From: Moraxella bovis
GTDB taxonomy: Bacteria; Pseudomonadota; Gammaproteobacteria; Pseudomonadales; Moraxellaceae
Direction of reading: 5' to 3'
Assembly: GCF_002014975.1 (NCBI RefSeq)
Contig: NZ_MUXV01000025.1
Location: 11,618 to 55,968 of the forward strand
DNA: 44,351 bases
Below are positions 23,788 through 31,424 of this stretch, piece by piece. Position numbers and translations under genes: made by a program. The first letter of the stretch is position 1, and the number at the start of each line of letters is the position of its first letter. The notes beneath the pieces are model-generated. The model was not told the DNA's origin and made no database searches. It saw only the letters and a list, made by a program, of their open reading frames with translations.

Positions 23788-24135
23788 ATGAGTAAAGTAG
23801 CAACATTAGCAACCGCACTATTGGCAGGTTTATCAGCAATCAATGAGCCAAAGAAAATCAATATTGATGAATTTGACGGCGATATTTATATCCGTCAAAT
23901 CAGCGTGGGCGAACAAGAACAAATCGCCAAACACCTAGAAAAAGAAAAAGGCAATAATATGGCATTGTCTTTTATCTTTGGCGTGTGTGATGAAAAAGGC
24001 AATCGTTTATTTACCATTGATGACCTAGATAGCATTAACCAAATCAATTTTAAAGCGATGTTGTCAGTCATCAAAGAGATTAACAAGCTAAACGGCTTGG
24101 ATATTGACACAGGCGAACACGAAAAAAACTCATAG
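23788..24135 (+). CDS. Tail assembly chaperone (gpG-like)
   Basis: This 115-residue protein should chaperone the tape measure during tail assembly. It has no catalytic motif. Identification rests on position between tail tube and tape measure and on the frameshift signal at its end: the last codons run GAA AAA AAC TCA TAG, giving the heptamer A-AAA-AAC at 24123-24129 and a hairpin five nt later. Sequence starts MSKVATLATALLAGL and includes IRQISVGEQEQIAKHLEKEKG. AAGGT precedes the ATG. Confidence 0.85.
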   Translation: MSKVATLATALLAGLSAINEPKKINIDEFDGDIYIRQISVGEQEQIAKHLEKEKGNNMALSFIFGVCDEKGNRLFTIDDLDSINQINFKAMLSVIKEINKLNGLDIDTGEHEKNS

Positions 24136-24151
24136 CCGACAAAAGTCGGCT
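24123..24151 (+). promoter_or_regulatory. Programmed -1 frameshift site (slippery heptamer plus hairpin)
   Basis: A AAA AAC at 24123-24129 is a canonical X-XXY-YYZ heptamer in the zero frame. A five-nt spacer (24130-24134 region) leads to AGCCGAC, loop AAAA, GTCGGCT, a perfect stem ending at 24151. The -1 frame is open from 24129 to 24458 without a stop. Confidence 0.85.
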
Positions 24152-24458
24152 TTTTTTGTTTAAATTGGCGGGGCATTTGGGAAAGACGGTGGGCGAGCTA
24201 GAACGCACGCTCACCGCCCATGAGTTTGCCGAGTGGCAAGCCTATGACCGCCTAGACCCGATAGGCGGTTATCGTGGCGACATACAGTCGGCGGTGGTTG
24301 CTTGTGCGATGGCAGGGGGTAAGCCGTCTGATTATATCCTCATTGACCCTAATCCGATGACGGACGATGAGCGAGAAGCCTATGAGTTAGAGCAGAGAAA
24401 GGCGGAGCTACAAGCCCAAATGGAGCGAACGATAGCGATGTTTTCTACCATAGGTTGA
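24129..24458 (+). CDS. Frameshift extension of the tail chaperone (gpT-like)
   Basis: This segment, read in the -1 frame after slippage at 24123-24129, adds about 109 residues to the preceding protein: LIADKSRLFLFKLAGHLGKTVG then EFAEWQAYDRLDPIGGYRGDIQSAVVACAMAGG. The phrase E-F-x-E-W-x-A-Y-x-x-x-x-P-x-G is typical of the T-like domain of siphophage tail chaperones. No ATG with a ribosome-binding site exists for independent translation, only TTG codons. The fused product runs from 23788 to 24458. Confidence 0.85.
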   Translation, partial: LIADKSRLFLFKLAGHLGKTVGELERTLTAHEFAEWQAYDRLDPIGGYRGDIQSAVVACAMAGGKPSDYILIDPNPMTDDEREAYELEQRKAELQAQMERTIAMFSTIG

Positions 24459-24483
24459 AAAAAGATAGGTTTTTGGGTATGAT
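24455..24483 (+). promoter_or_regulatory. Predicted promoter of the lipoprotein gene
   Basis: TTGAAA at 24455-24460 and TATGAT at 24478-24483 are 17 nt apart, overlapping the end of the chaperone frame. This would let the next gene be transcribed independently of the late operon. Confidence 0.65.
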
Positions 24484-24512
24484 ACAGTTGTATTATATCC
24501 AAAGGCTTGTTT

Positions 24513-25214
24513 ATGAAAAAATTATTAACGATTAGCTTGACTTGTTTTGTACTGGTTGCGTGCGGTTCAGAGAGTGAGCAAGTTGCCAATAACAATCAGA
24601 ATGCACAAATGCAAAGTGGCGATGTGTCAAACATTCAAGACAAGGGCAAGCAACCAGATACACCAATAGCAAAAAGCAAACCCATATCTCAATACGCTTT
24701 TACCAAGTACGATAAACAGAATTACCCGAGAATTTATCAGCAATGGGGAAATGATTGGATTTCTAAGTTAGAGGCTCACGAACGAGCCTCCGCAGAAAAA
24801 ATAGCCAACTCCGATAATGCGTGTGATAGCGTTGATTATGTGGGCTTATCCGAAGAAAAAAGCACACCTAAAAAGGAAATCGTTGTATTTGTAGATTGTG
24901 CAAATGGCGAACGCTTTTTTGTTTCTGATAAGGACATAAAAAATGACAAGCCTTTGAAAGCTCAATCCGAAAAGGCTATGTCTGAACAGCAGGCTCTGCA
25001 ACAATGCCGAGAGCTTGTAAGAAATGGGGCAAAATACCCTAACAGTGTTGATTTTAAGGTTTTGGATACATCGCTACGAACCTCCAAAACTCACGGTAAT
25101 GTTATCGTTACTGTGGGGTTTACTGCAAAAAATTCTTTGGGGGTAGAGTTGCCAGTTAAAGCAAAATGTTTGTTTACCCCAGAGGGTCAAGCAGAAGTAA
25201 CTTATTTTGAATAA
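24513..25214 (+). CDS. Prophage-encoded lipoprotein (moron candidate)
   Basis: A 233-residue protein starting at the ATG at 24513 (AAAGG upstream). The signal peptide MKKLLTISLTCFVLVAC ends in lipobox L14-V-A-C17, so it should be an envelope lipoprotein. A Gln/Asn/Ser-rich linker follows, then NYPRIYQQWGNDWISKLEAHERASAEKIA, VDYVGLSEEKSTPKKEIVVFVDCANGERFFVSDKDI and a C-terminal domain with MSEQQALQQCRELVRNGAKYPNSVDFKV. Having its own promoter and hairpin within tail genes, it may be expressed in the lysogen, for example for superinfection exclusion or host surface change. No family is recognised with confidence. Confidence 0.75.
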   Translation: MKKLLTISLTCFVLVACGSESEQVANNNQNAQMQSGDVSNIQDKGKQPDTPIAKSKPISQYAFTKYDKQNYPRIYQQWGNDWISKLEAHERASAEKIANSDNACDSVDYVGLSEEKSTPKKEIVVFVDCANGERFFVSDKDIKNDKPLKAQSEKAMSEQQALQQCRELVRNGAKYPNSVDFKVLDTSLRTSKTHGNVIVTVGFTAKNSLGVELPVKAKCLFTPEGQAEVTYFE

Positions 25215-25228
25215 TACCAAAAAACATC

Positions 25229-25258
25229 AAGCCCTCAAATCAACAGACTTGGGGGCTT
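25229..25258 (+). terminator. Hairpin after the lipoprotein gene
   Basis: AAGCCCTCAA pairs with TTGGGGGCTT (one G-U) around a 10-nt loop, 14 nt after the stop. The T-run is poor, so termination may be partial. Confidence 0.6.
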
Positions 25259-25331
25259 TGGCGTTCTGGACGCTCTGTGTGGTATTGTAACATAAATTCT
25301 GGTAAAAACAAAGAAATTTGAGAATATCAAA

Positions 25332-25694
25332 TTAAATTGTACTGCACCCCTTATGTATCAATGCTTGTGCGAATTTCTCATCAATTGTACAGCGTAAGGC
25401 GTGGTAACTTAACACCCAAGTATCATTAAAAGGGTTTTTTTGCACAATAATATCCTTATACTGAGACTGCATAAGACCAATGACAATATTATGCAGATGA
25501 ACTGTCATGGCTGGCTCTGTCATGTCATTATAACCATATATCTCATTTTCGACAATGGTATTAAATGTTGTTTCAAGCCGTGCCACAATGTCAGCCGTCA
25601 TGGTGCGATTATGTTTTTCTGCTGATTGATTAAGTTTGTCTTTAAGTTCGTGCGGTAGGCGAATTTTGAAATCCACGTTTAAATGCTGACCCAT
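25332..25694 (-). CDS. Arc/Mnt-like ribbon-helix-helix repressor
   Basis: This 120-residue protein has an Arc-type RHH domain at residues 6-45: VDFKIRLPHELKDKLNQSAEKHNRTMTADIVARLETTF, where the FKIRLP strand contacts DNA. The C-terminal 70 residues are an extension unlike Arc. It is divergent from the antirepressor gene, the arrangement of mnt and ant in P22 immI. It probably represses the antirepressor promoter at the paired operators at 25768-25808. AAGG lies eight nt before the start. An 11-bp inverted repeat just upstream may be its own operator. Confidence 0.85.
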   Translation of the reverse strand: MGQHLNVDFKIRLPHELKDKLNQSAEKHNRTMTADIVARLETTFNTIVENEIYGYNDMTEPAMTVHLHNIVIGLMQSQYKDIIVQKNPFNDTWVLSYHALRCTIDEKFAQALIHKGCSTI

Positions 25695-25713
25695 ATCAAT
25701 AACCTTGCTTATG

Positions 25714-25743
25714 TTAAGGTGTGGTCATATGTCCACACCTTAA
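25714..25743. promoter_or_regulatory. Perfect inverted repeat upstream of the RHH repressor
   Basis: TTAAGGTGTGG and CCACACCTTAA are exact complements separated by TCATATGT. It lies 20 nt before the repressor start. On the plus strand a T-rich stretch follows, so it could be an operator or a terminator of readthrough. Confidence 0.65.
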
Positions 25744-25761
25744 AATTTTTTAAAAAAATAC

Positions 25762-25808
25762 TTGACTTAACCCTAGTGGGGTTGTATCATATATCCCCAG
25801 TAGGGTTA
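25762..25808 (+). promoter_or_regulatory. Antirepressor promoter with paired operators
   Basis: TTGACT at 25762-25767 and TATCAT at 25785-25790 have a 17-nt spacer. TAACCCTAGTGGGGTT at 25768-25783 fills the spacer; ATCCCCAGTAGGGTTA at 25793-25808 is the same site in inverted orientation across the start point. Two opposed copies flanking the -10 fit repression by the divergent RHH protein. Confidence 0.8.
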
Positions 25809-25836
25809 TTATAATATAGCCTGAACTTTAAAGCAA

Positions 25837-25909
25837 TAAAAATCCCTTGCCAGACTACCAATCAACGCAAGGGATTTAGAACACCAACCGTAACAAAGGA
25901 AGCATTCCT
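25837..25909 (-). ncRNA. Predicted Sar-like antisense RNA against the antirepressor leader
   Basis: A minus-strand promoter (25916-25944) would start a transcript near 25909 that ends at an intrinsic terminator: AAATCCCTTGC (25877-25867 complement) paired with GCAAGGGATTT then TTTTT to 25838. The RNA of about 72 nt would be fully complementary to the antirepressor ribosome-binding site (AAAGGAAG, 25895-25902). P22 Sar RNA has the same size, position and target. Confidence 0.7.
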
Positions 25910-26698
25910 ATGTTTAATGTATCACAAAAGGTCGCTACTGTCAATTTTAATGGCGACACCCTAATCACCCTAGAAAAAGATGGCGAGCATTATGTCGCTG
26001 TCCGTCCCATTGTGGAAAATATGGGGTTGGATTGGAAACGCCAATCCGAAAAGCTCAACCGCACCCCAAAATTTGGGTGTGTTCATATGAACACTCCTAC
26101 GAATGGTGGCACTCAAAAAATGCTTTGTATTCCTGTCCGTAAACTCAACGGCTGGCTGTTTAGCATTAACCCCGAAAAAGTGCGTAGCGACATTCGCCAT
26201 ATCGTCGAGCAGTATCAAGAAGAGTGCTTTACCGTGCTACACGACTACTGGCACAAAGGTGTGGCGGTGAATGAGCGAGCGATGACCGCTCCTGTTTGTA
26301 TCACCCCACAGACCCTAACCGAACTTGCTCCCATTACGCCCTTTAAGTCGCATATGTCAGCCGCCGACAGCCAAGAAGTTATCAAAGAAATGCGACAAGT
26401 ATACGATGCCCTAGTTCCCCTGATTCGTCAAGTGGCGGATTGTTATTATGACAAACAAATGGCGTTTAGTCAGATTGAGGCGACCATTGAGCATTATTGC
26501 GGGGTCAAAAATAGCCATTGGATTACCCTAGAACGCTTGCCCACCGCCTTGACTGTACTGTCCATTATGAAAAATGAAGCAACCGCACACAAAAAGATGA
26601 TGCACCGCCTAGATGACAATGCACGGCTTGCCCTGTCTTATAAGACGGTCAATGCCATTGGCTATACAGGCGAAACTTTTGATGGCGTGGAGGTGTAA
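25910..26698 (+). CDS. ant: Phage antirepressor (P22_AR_N type)
   Basis: This 262-residue protein should inactivate the CI-like repressor by binding and so allow induction. The N-terminal half fits P22_AR_N: TLITLEKDGEHYVAVRPIVENMGLDWKRQSEKLNRTPKFG, then MLCIPVRKLNGWLFSINPEKVRSDIRHIVEQYQEECFTVLHDYWHKG. The C-terminal half is helical and not recognised. AAAGGAAG precedes the ATG and lies in a small GGAA-GCA-TTCC hairpin. It appears triply controlled: operators, antisense RNA and leader structure. With a repressor lacking the catalytic lysine, it may be the main induction route. Confidence 0.9.
   Translation: MFNVSQKVATVNFNGDTLITLEKDGEHYVAVRPIVENMGLDWKRQSEKLNRTPKFGCVHMNTPTNGGTQKMLCIPVRKLNGWLFSINPEKVRSDIRHIVEQYQEECFTVLHDYWHKGVAVNERAMTAPVCITPQTLTELAPITPFKSHMSAADSQEVIKEMRQVYDALVPLIRQVADCYYDKQMAFSQIEATIEHYCGVKNSHWITLERLPTALTVLSIMKNEATAHKKMMHRLDDNARLALSYKTVNAIGYTGETFDGVEV
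25916..25944 (-). promoter_or_regulatory. Promoter of the Sar-like RNA, inside the ant coding start
   Basis: On the minus strand a perfect TTGACA (25944-25939) and TACATT (25921-25916) are 17 nt apart. The element lies within codons 3-12 of the antirepressor. Confidence 0.7.
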
Positions 26699-26699
26699 G

Positions 26700-26951
26700 A
26701 TGAAACAAGAACTGTATGAACTTGATGAATTGGTATGTCTTGTTAATAACCGCATTAAAAAGCTGGATTGGCTTATTTTTCAGCTCATAGAAAATGTCTC
26801 TGGCGATGAAGCGATTGTTGCAGGGTTGGCACTAGACACAATAATGCTAACCAGTCAAAAAATGCACAAAATACAAGCACTTATTACCGAACTGCGTGAA
26901 CAAGACACGCCACAAGTCAAAGGATTGGAGCGTTTGGAAAAAGTTGCTTAA
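26700..26951 (+). CDS. Small helical protein downstream of the antirepressor
   Basis: An 83-residue protein starting at 26700, with a strong GGAGGTG site in the end of ant. The sequence MKQELYELDELVCLVNNRIKKLDWLIFQLIENVSGDEAIVAGLALDTIMLTSQKMHKIQALITELRE is all-helical. It is probably co-transcribed with ant. Family not recognised. Confidence 0.65.
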   Translation: MKQELYELDELVCLVNNRIKKLDWLIFQLIENVSGDEAIVAGLALDTIMLTSQKMHKIQALITELREQDTPQVKGLERLEKVA

Positions 26952-27027
26952 TCCATTTGGCAAAATCCTCTTGAAATTTAGACCATTTTAGGGTATGATT
27001 TAATCAAAATCAATAACTGTATTTACG

Positions 27028-27055
27028 CACCGTCAATCCTTTGGCGGTGTTTTTT
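27028..27055 (+). terminator. Terminator between the antirepressor cassette and tape measure gene
   Basis: CACCGTCAA, loop TCCT, TTGGCGGTG (one G-U) and six Ts form an intrinsic terminator, followed by ATTGG. Confidence 0.85.
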
Positions 27056-27080
27056 ATTGGAAATTTCACAAGAAATCACT

Positions 27081-30000
27081 ATGGCAAAAGTTTTATCACG
27101 CTTAGACATCTTGCTACACGCCAACACCGCCAATTATGTGCGTGAGATGAAAAAGGCAACGGACAAGACCAAAAAAGAGTTAAAGAGCGTGGCGGACTAC
27201 GGCAAGCTCGTGGGCAGTCATCTTGGTATGGCTTTTGCTGGCTTGGGAAGTGCGGTGAGCATTTCGCATATCATGCAGACGGCTGACCGTATGCAGGATT
27301 TGGCAAGCAAGGTACGAATTAACACCCAAACCACAGAAGAATATAATGCCGTTTTGCAGGATTTACGCAAAATTAGTACGGATTATTGGACAACGATTGA
27401 CGGCGTTACTGACCTGTATGCGTCCAGTAAGCGAGCGTTGGACAGTCTAGGGGCAAGCCAACGGCAAGTCCTAGATTTTACACGCAACATCACCATGGCA
27501 ATGAGTGTGGGCGGTGGATCGGCACAGGCACAGGAGGCGGCACTGGTTCAGCTTGGTCAGGCGATGAGTATGGGGGCGTTGCGTGGGCAAGAGTTCAACT
27601 CAGTATCCGCCCAAGCCCCTGTCATCATTGACCTTTTGACCGACAGCTTAAAGGTGTCTCGTGGCGAACTGCGAGAAATGGCAAAAGACGGTAAAATTAC
27701 CAGTCAAGTGATGATGGACGCGGTGCTTGGTGGTTATGATAAACTGCAAGAAACCATCAACAAAATGCCGACCACCTTTGCACAAGGCATTCAAAATATC
27801 AAAAGCCAATATGATTTTTTGGTGGACGATATTATGAACCAGAACAGTCTTTTATCGCAAAATTTGGCGAGTGTGGCGTTGTGGGTTGCCGAAAACTTTC
27901 GCACGTTGGTTGGTGTGGGTACGGCAATGGGGGCGGTGTGGCTTGCTAACATCGCCAAAAACTCCGCCCTTGTTACATCATTTGTCGGACTGACGGGGGC
28001 GACTTTGGCAAACACCAAAGCCAGTATTGCCAATGCATTTAGCGTGCAGGGACAAATCAACGCTTACAATGTGCTATCCACTCGCATGATGTTATTGCGT
28101 TTGACCAAAGCCCATTATATTGACTTAACCAAGACCGCCATGGCAACCACGACCGCTTATGCTCGCTCATTAGTGGGTTTGGCAGGTAGTTTTAACACTG
28201 CCACAGCGTCCGCACGGCTACACACGCTCGCCCTGGCAGGGGTTACCACCGCCAAACGCACCGCAATGGGGGTGGGCATTCTTGCCACTCGTGCGGTTAC
28301 AGGTCTAGGCAGTGCATTTGTATCGCTTGGGCGGATTATCACCGCTCACCCCATTCTTGCCTTGACTGCCGTCATTGGGGCGGTCATCGCACGCACCGAA
28401 GGACTGGGCGGTGCGGTTAAGTCATTGGGCGATGCGTTTAGTGTGGCAGGTGTGTTGGCAATGGACTTTGTTGGCGGTGTTGTGGACGGACTGGGGACAG
28501 CATGGACGGCAACCGCTAACTACTTTGATAATCTTATAGGTGGCTCGGCTAATGCCACGAATTTTGCCCAAACCGCCTTTGGCGGTTTTTTTACAGGCAC
28601 GCACAAAGGCTTTGTGGGTGTCGGGCAAATCATCGCTCGTACTTTTGATTTGGGCGGTGCTACGGTGGTGTGGTTTGTCAATAGTGCCAACAAAAATATC
28701 AGAGCATTAGGCGTATCAGTTGTTAATGTTTTTAAAGGCATTGGTAATTTTGCGATTAGCGTTTTTGAAAAAATCGTACACGGCATTATTGATGAAATTA
28801 ATTCTTTGTCAAAGGGGGCTAATTTTGTTTTGGGTGCATTTAGCGATAAATCCATTCCGATGATTGGTAAGGAAAGTTTTGCTCGTTACACATACGCCAC
28901 GCCTGACTTTGGTAGTGCTGGAAATATTGCCAGTTATAATTCACATTATTTGGAAAATAAATGGGTTGACACATATCAACAAATGCAAGATAAAGCCAAA
29001 CAAGCAAGTAGTGCTAATTTGGCTTTGGGAACTTCTTTAAATAATGTAGCAAGTGCCAGCGAAAAAGCAGGTAAGGGAGCGAAAAAGTTAGCAGATGCCA
29101 ACAAGCAAGCTACCAAAGCTACCGATGATTTGACAAAAGCACTGCAAAAAGCCTATGAAGACCAAATGAGTGCATGGGGCAAGACTTTGTGGGATTTGAA
29201 AACGCCTTTTGTAACCGAACTTAGCCAGTTGGAATATGAGATTAAATATGGGAAGTTCCAAGGTCTTGGCGAAACCCTGCAAGATGAGCTTAGAAAATGG
29301 GCAAAAAAAGTGGATGTAGATTTGGCTGATTTTGAGATAAGAAAAATTCTTGAAGCCAATAAACGAGAAGTAGAGTTAATGTATTCACATGGCTCAAAAT
29401 ACTTAGAAATGCTTTATGACTTAAATGATGAATACAATAAGTTATCACTTGCGAGCGAAACAGCAAAAAGAGAAATGTTGCAATCAGCAATATTCATTGA
29501 CTTGAAAAACAGGGAGAAAGACACCCAAGACCAAATCAATGACATCGGCAGAGAATTAAAAGCCTTGTCCGTGCCTGACGGCATAGCAAGAGAATTTGTG
29601 ATTATTGAGCAACAGCAAATCCAAACCCTTGAAAAATATAATTATCTTTTAAAAGATGGCTATACTGATTATTACAATGCAGTCAAAGAAGGCTTGGATA
29701 TTTTGGCGACTGACCAAAAAAGACTCGTTATTACCAAGCAATACAACGACCTAATCCAATCTCTAAAAACCGATGAACAAAAACGCCTTGACACACTCAA
29801 AGAACAGCTCAATGTCTTAACCGCTCACAATCAAGTCATGGGGGCTAATCTTGACATTGAACGAGCCAAACAGCTTATCAGTCAAAGCGTGGGACTTACC
29901 ACACCTGCCAACCCCTACAAAGAGCTAAATGATAAGACGGCAAGCCAATACGCCAGTTTGGATGCAGGGTTGCAGTCGTTATTAGATAACGAGCGTCTGA

Positions 30001-30659
30001 CCGAGCAGGAGCGTATCAATATTAAGCAATGGGGAGCGGACGAACGGTTAAAGATTGAGAAAGCCCATAGTCTTGCCATGAATGCGTTGGTGCTTGGCGA
30101 TGGGGAGACGATGTTTAGCGGTCTTGCTAGCATTACCAAAGATGGATTGGGTGAGCAGTCTCGGCTGTATCGTGCCATGTTTGCCATGCAACAGGGCTTT
30201 GCGATTGGCACAGCATTGCTTAATATGCACAAAGCAATTTCTGATGCTTTTGCACAAGGCACTACGCTTGCTGAGAAATTTGCAGGCATTGCTACCGCCA
30301 CTGCACAAGGGGCTAGAATTGTCAGTGCGATTAAGTCGGTAATCATGCCTGTGGGTCAAGCCCATGACGGCATTATGTCCGTCCCCAAAAGCGGTACTTG
30401 GAATTTGGAAAAAGGCGAGCGTGTCCTACCACGCCACACCGCCAAAGCCCTAGATGACAAATTAAATAGTTTGCAAAACGTGGGTGGTGGCGTTGTCATC
30501 AATCAGCACATCACAATCAATGCAGATGGTTCTCATGATGTTAAAGATGACAGTCAAAACCAAATGGGGCAAGCCTTAAAAACTGGTGTGCTTGCTATCA
30601 TTCATGGCGAAATGCGACAGGGTCGTTCTATTTATAACTTTGTCAATGGTCGCCGATAG
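27081..30659 (+). CDS. Tail tape measure protein
   Basis: This 1192-residue protein sets tail length and is ejected with DNA. I use the ATG at 27081 rather than the TTG at 27057. The N-terminal region matches the lambda-type tape_meas_nterm domain (MQDLASKVRINTQTTEEYNAVLQDLRKIS, GGGSAQAQEAALVQLGQAMSMGALRGQEFNSVSAQAP). Hydrophobic segments cluster at about 270-500 (for example LVGVGTAMGAVWLANIAKN and ALTAVIGAVIARTEG), and long helical coiled-coil stretches follow from about 650. The Gly-rich C-terminus has an MSVPKSGTWNLEKGERVLPRHT motif seen in lambda-like tape measures. Confidence 0.94.
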   Translation: MAKVLSRLDILLHANTANYVREMKKATDKTKKELKSVADYGKLVGSHLGMAFAGLGSAVSISHIMQTADRMQDLASKVRINTQTTEEYNAVLQDLRKISTDYWTTIDGVTDLYASSKRALDSLGASQRQVLDFTRNITMAMSVGGGSAQAQEAALVQLGQAMSMGALRGQEFNSVSAQAPVIIDLLTDSLKVSRGELREMAKDGKITSQVMMDAVLGGYDKLQETINKMPTTFAQGIQNIKSQYDFLVDDIMNQNSLLSQNLASVALWVAENFRTLVGVGTAMGAVWLANIAKNSALVTSFVGLTGATLANTKASIANAFSVQGQINAYNVLSTRMMLLRLTKAHYIDLTKTAMATTTAYARSLVGLAGSFNTATASARLHTLALAGVTTAKRTAMGVGILATRAVTGLGSAFVSLGRIITAHPILALTAVIGAVIARTEGLGGAVKSLGDAFSVAGVLAMDFVGGVVDGLGTAWTATANYFDNLIGGSANATNFAQTAFGGFFTGTHKGFVGVGQIIARTFDLGGATVVWFVNSANKNIRALGVSVVNVFKGIGNFAISVFEKIVHGIIDEINSLSKGANFVLGAFSDKSIPMIGKESFARYTYATPDFGSAGNIASYNSHYLENKWVDTYQQMQDKAKQASSANLALGTSLNNVASASEKAGKGAKKLADANKQATKATDDLTKALQKAYEDQMSAWGKTLWDLKTPFVTELSQLEYEIKYGKFQGLGETLQDELRKWAKKVDVDLADFEIRKILEANKREVELMYSHGSKYLEMLYDLNDEYNKLSLASETAKREMLQSAIFIDLKNREKDTQDQINDIGRELKALSVPDGIAREFVIIEQQQIQTLEKYNYLLKDGYTDYYNAVKEGLDILATDQKRLVITKQYNDLIQSLKTDEQKRLDTLKEQLNVLTAHNQVMGANLDIERAKQLISQSVGLTTPANPYKELNDKTASQYASLDAGLQSLLDNERLTEQERINIKQWGADERLKIEKAHSLAMNALVLGDGETMFSGLASITKDGLGEQSRLYRAMFAMQQGFAIGTALLNMHKAISDAFAQGTTLAEKFAGIATATAQGARIVSAIKSVIMPVGQAHDGIMSVPKSGTWNLEKGERVLPRHTAKALDDKLNSLQNVGGGVVINQHITINADGSHDVKDDSQNQMGQALKTGVLAIIHGEMRQGRSIYNFVNGRR

Positions 30660-30668
30660 GGGGATATG

Positions 30669-31004
30669 ATGAGCCTAAAAACCTTTAAATGGCAAATGAA
30701 TATGGGAGCGTCCGCCGATGTTCGTCATAACGCAACCAAAACGCAGTTTGGGGACGGTTATACCCAGCGAGTGAGTCACGGTATCAACAATAAAATCAAA
30801 GACTGGACGGGGTCAAAGACGGGTGATTATGACTCGGTCATCAAGCCGATTGAAGATTTTCTTGACGAACACAAAGGCGTGATACCGTTTCTGTGGACTG
30901 ACCCACATGGCAATACCGCCAAGTACGTTTGCCAAGATTACCCAGTTTCACAAAGAAAAGGTAATTTTTGGCAAATTAGCTTAAAATTTGAACAAATTTT
31001 TTAA
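30669..31004 (+). CDS. Minor tail protein M-like
   Basis: A 111-residue protein of the Phage_min_tail family: LKTFKWQMNMGASADVRHNATKTQFGDGYTQRVSHGINN, then FLDEHKGVIPFLWTDPHGNTAKYVCQDY and SQRKGNFWQISLKFEQIF. An AGGGGGAT site favours the second of two adjacent ATGs (30669 over 30666). It should be part of the tail tip, as lambda gpM. Confidence 0.9.
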   Translation: MSLKTFKWQMNMGASADVRHNATKTQFGDGYTQRVSHGINNKIKDWTGSKTGDYDSVIKPIEDFLDEHKGVIPFLWTDPHGNTAKYVCQDYPVSQRKGNFWQISLKFEQIF

Positions 31005-31039
31005 CCGATGTTGGCGAAATCTGTTTCGTTGACATAACC

Positions 31040-31067
31040 AAAGCCCTTGATTTACAAGGGCTTTTTT
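31040..31067 (+). terminator. Hairpin before the 113-residue tail-region gene
   Basis: AAAGCCCTTG, 5-nt loop, CAAGGGCTTT and Ts, followed directly by AATGGAG, which supplies the next ribosome-binding site. Confidence 0.8.
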
Positions 31068-31080
31068 AATGGAGCAATCT

Positions 31081-31422
31081 ATGAAAACATTATCAGTACA
31101 TGAGCTAAACACGCTCGCCAACTTTAACTACGCACGCTCATTGTGGAGTGGCGATGATACCAAAACCGTCAAGATTGACTATGATGCCGAATATCAAGAT
31201 TTTGCAGTTATCACGTCTGAAAAAAACGTGCGTAAAAACCGCATTTCCAAGCTACAAGCCGAAATCACGGCATGGGCAGAGTCTCAGCTTAAATCTTTTG
31301 AGTATGCTGGTCTGACTGTCGCTACGTTCCATTTGTCCTTTGGTAATGATGAGTTCGGCATTGAGCTGACCTTTGGTGCTGATGAAACCGAACCTGTCAA
31401 TACTGACACGCTGGCGGAGTAA
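31081..31422 (+). CDS. Tail-region protein, 113 residues, function unknown
   Basis: I use the ATG at 31081, six nt after GGAG, over an ATG four codons upstream that contains the GGAG. The protein (MKTLSVHELNTLANFNYARSLWSGDDTKTVKI ... FHLSFGNDEFGIELTFGADETEP) is alpha/beta and acidic. It lies between M- and L-like tail genes, where lambda has no extra gene. Family not recognised. Confidence 0.65.
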   Translation: MKTLSVHELNTLANFNYARSLWSGDDTKTVKIDYDAEYQDFAVITSEKNVRKNRISKLQAEITAWAESQLKSFEYAGLTVATFHLSFGNDEFGIELTFGADETEPVNTDTLAE

Positions 31423-31424
31423 CC

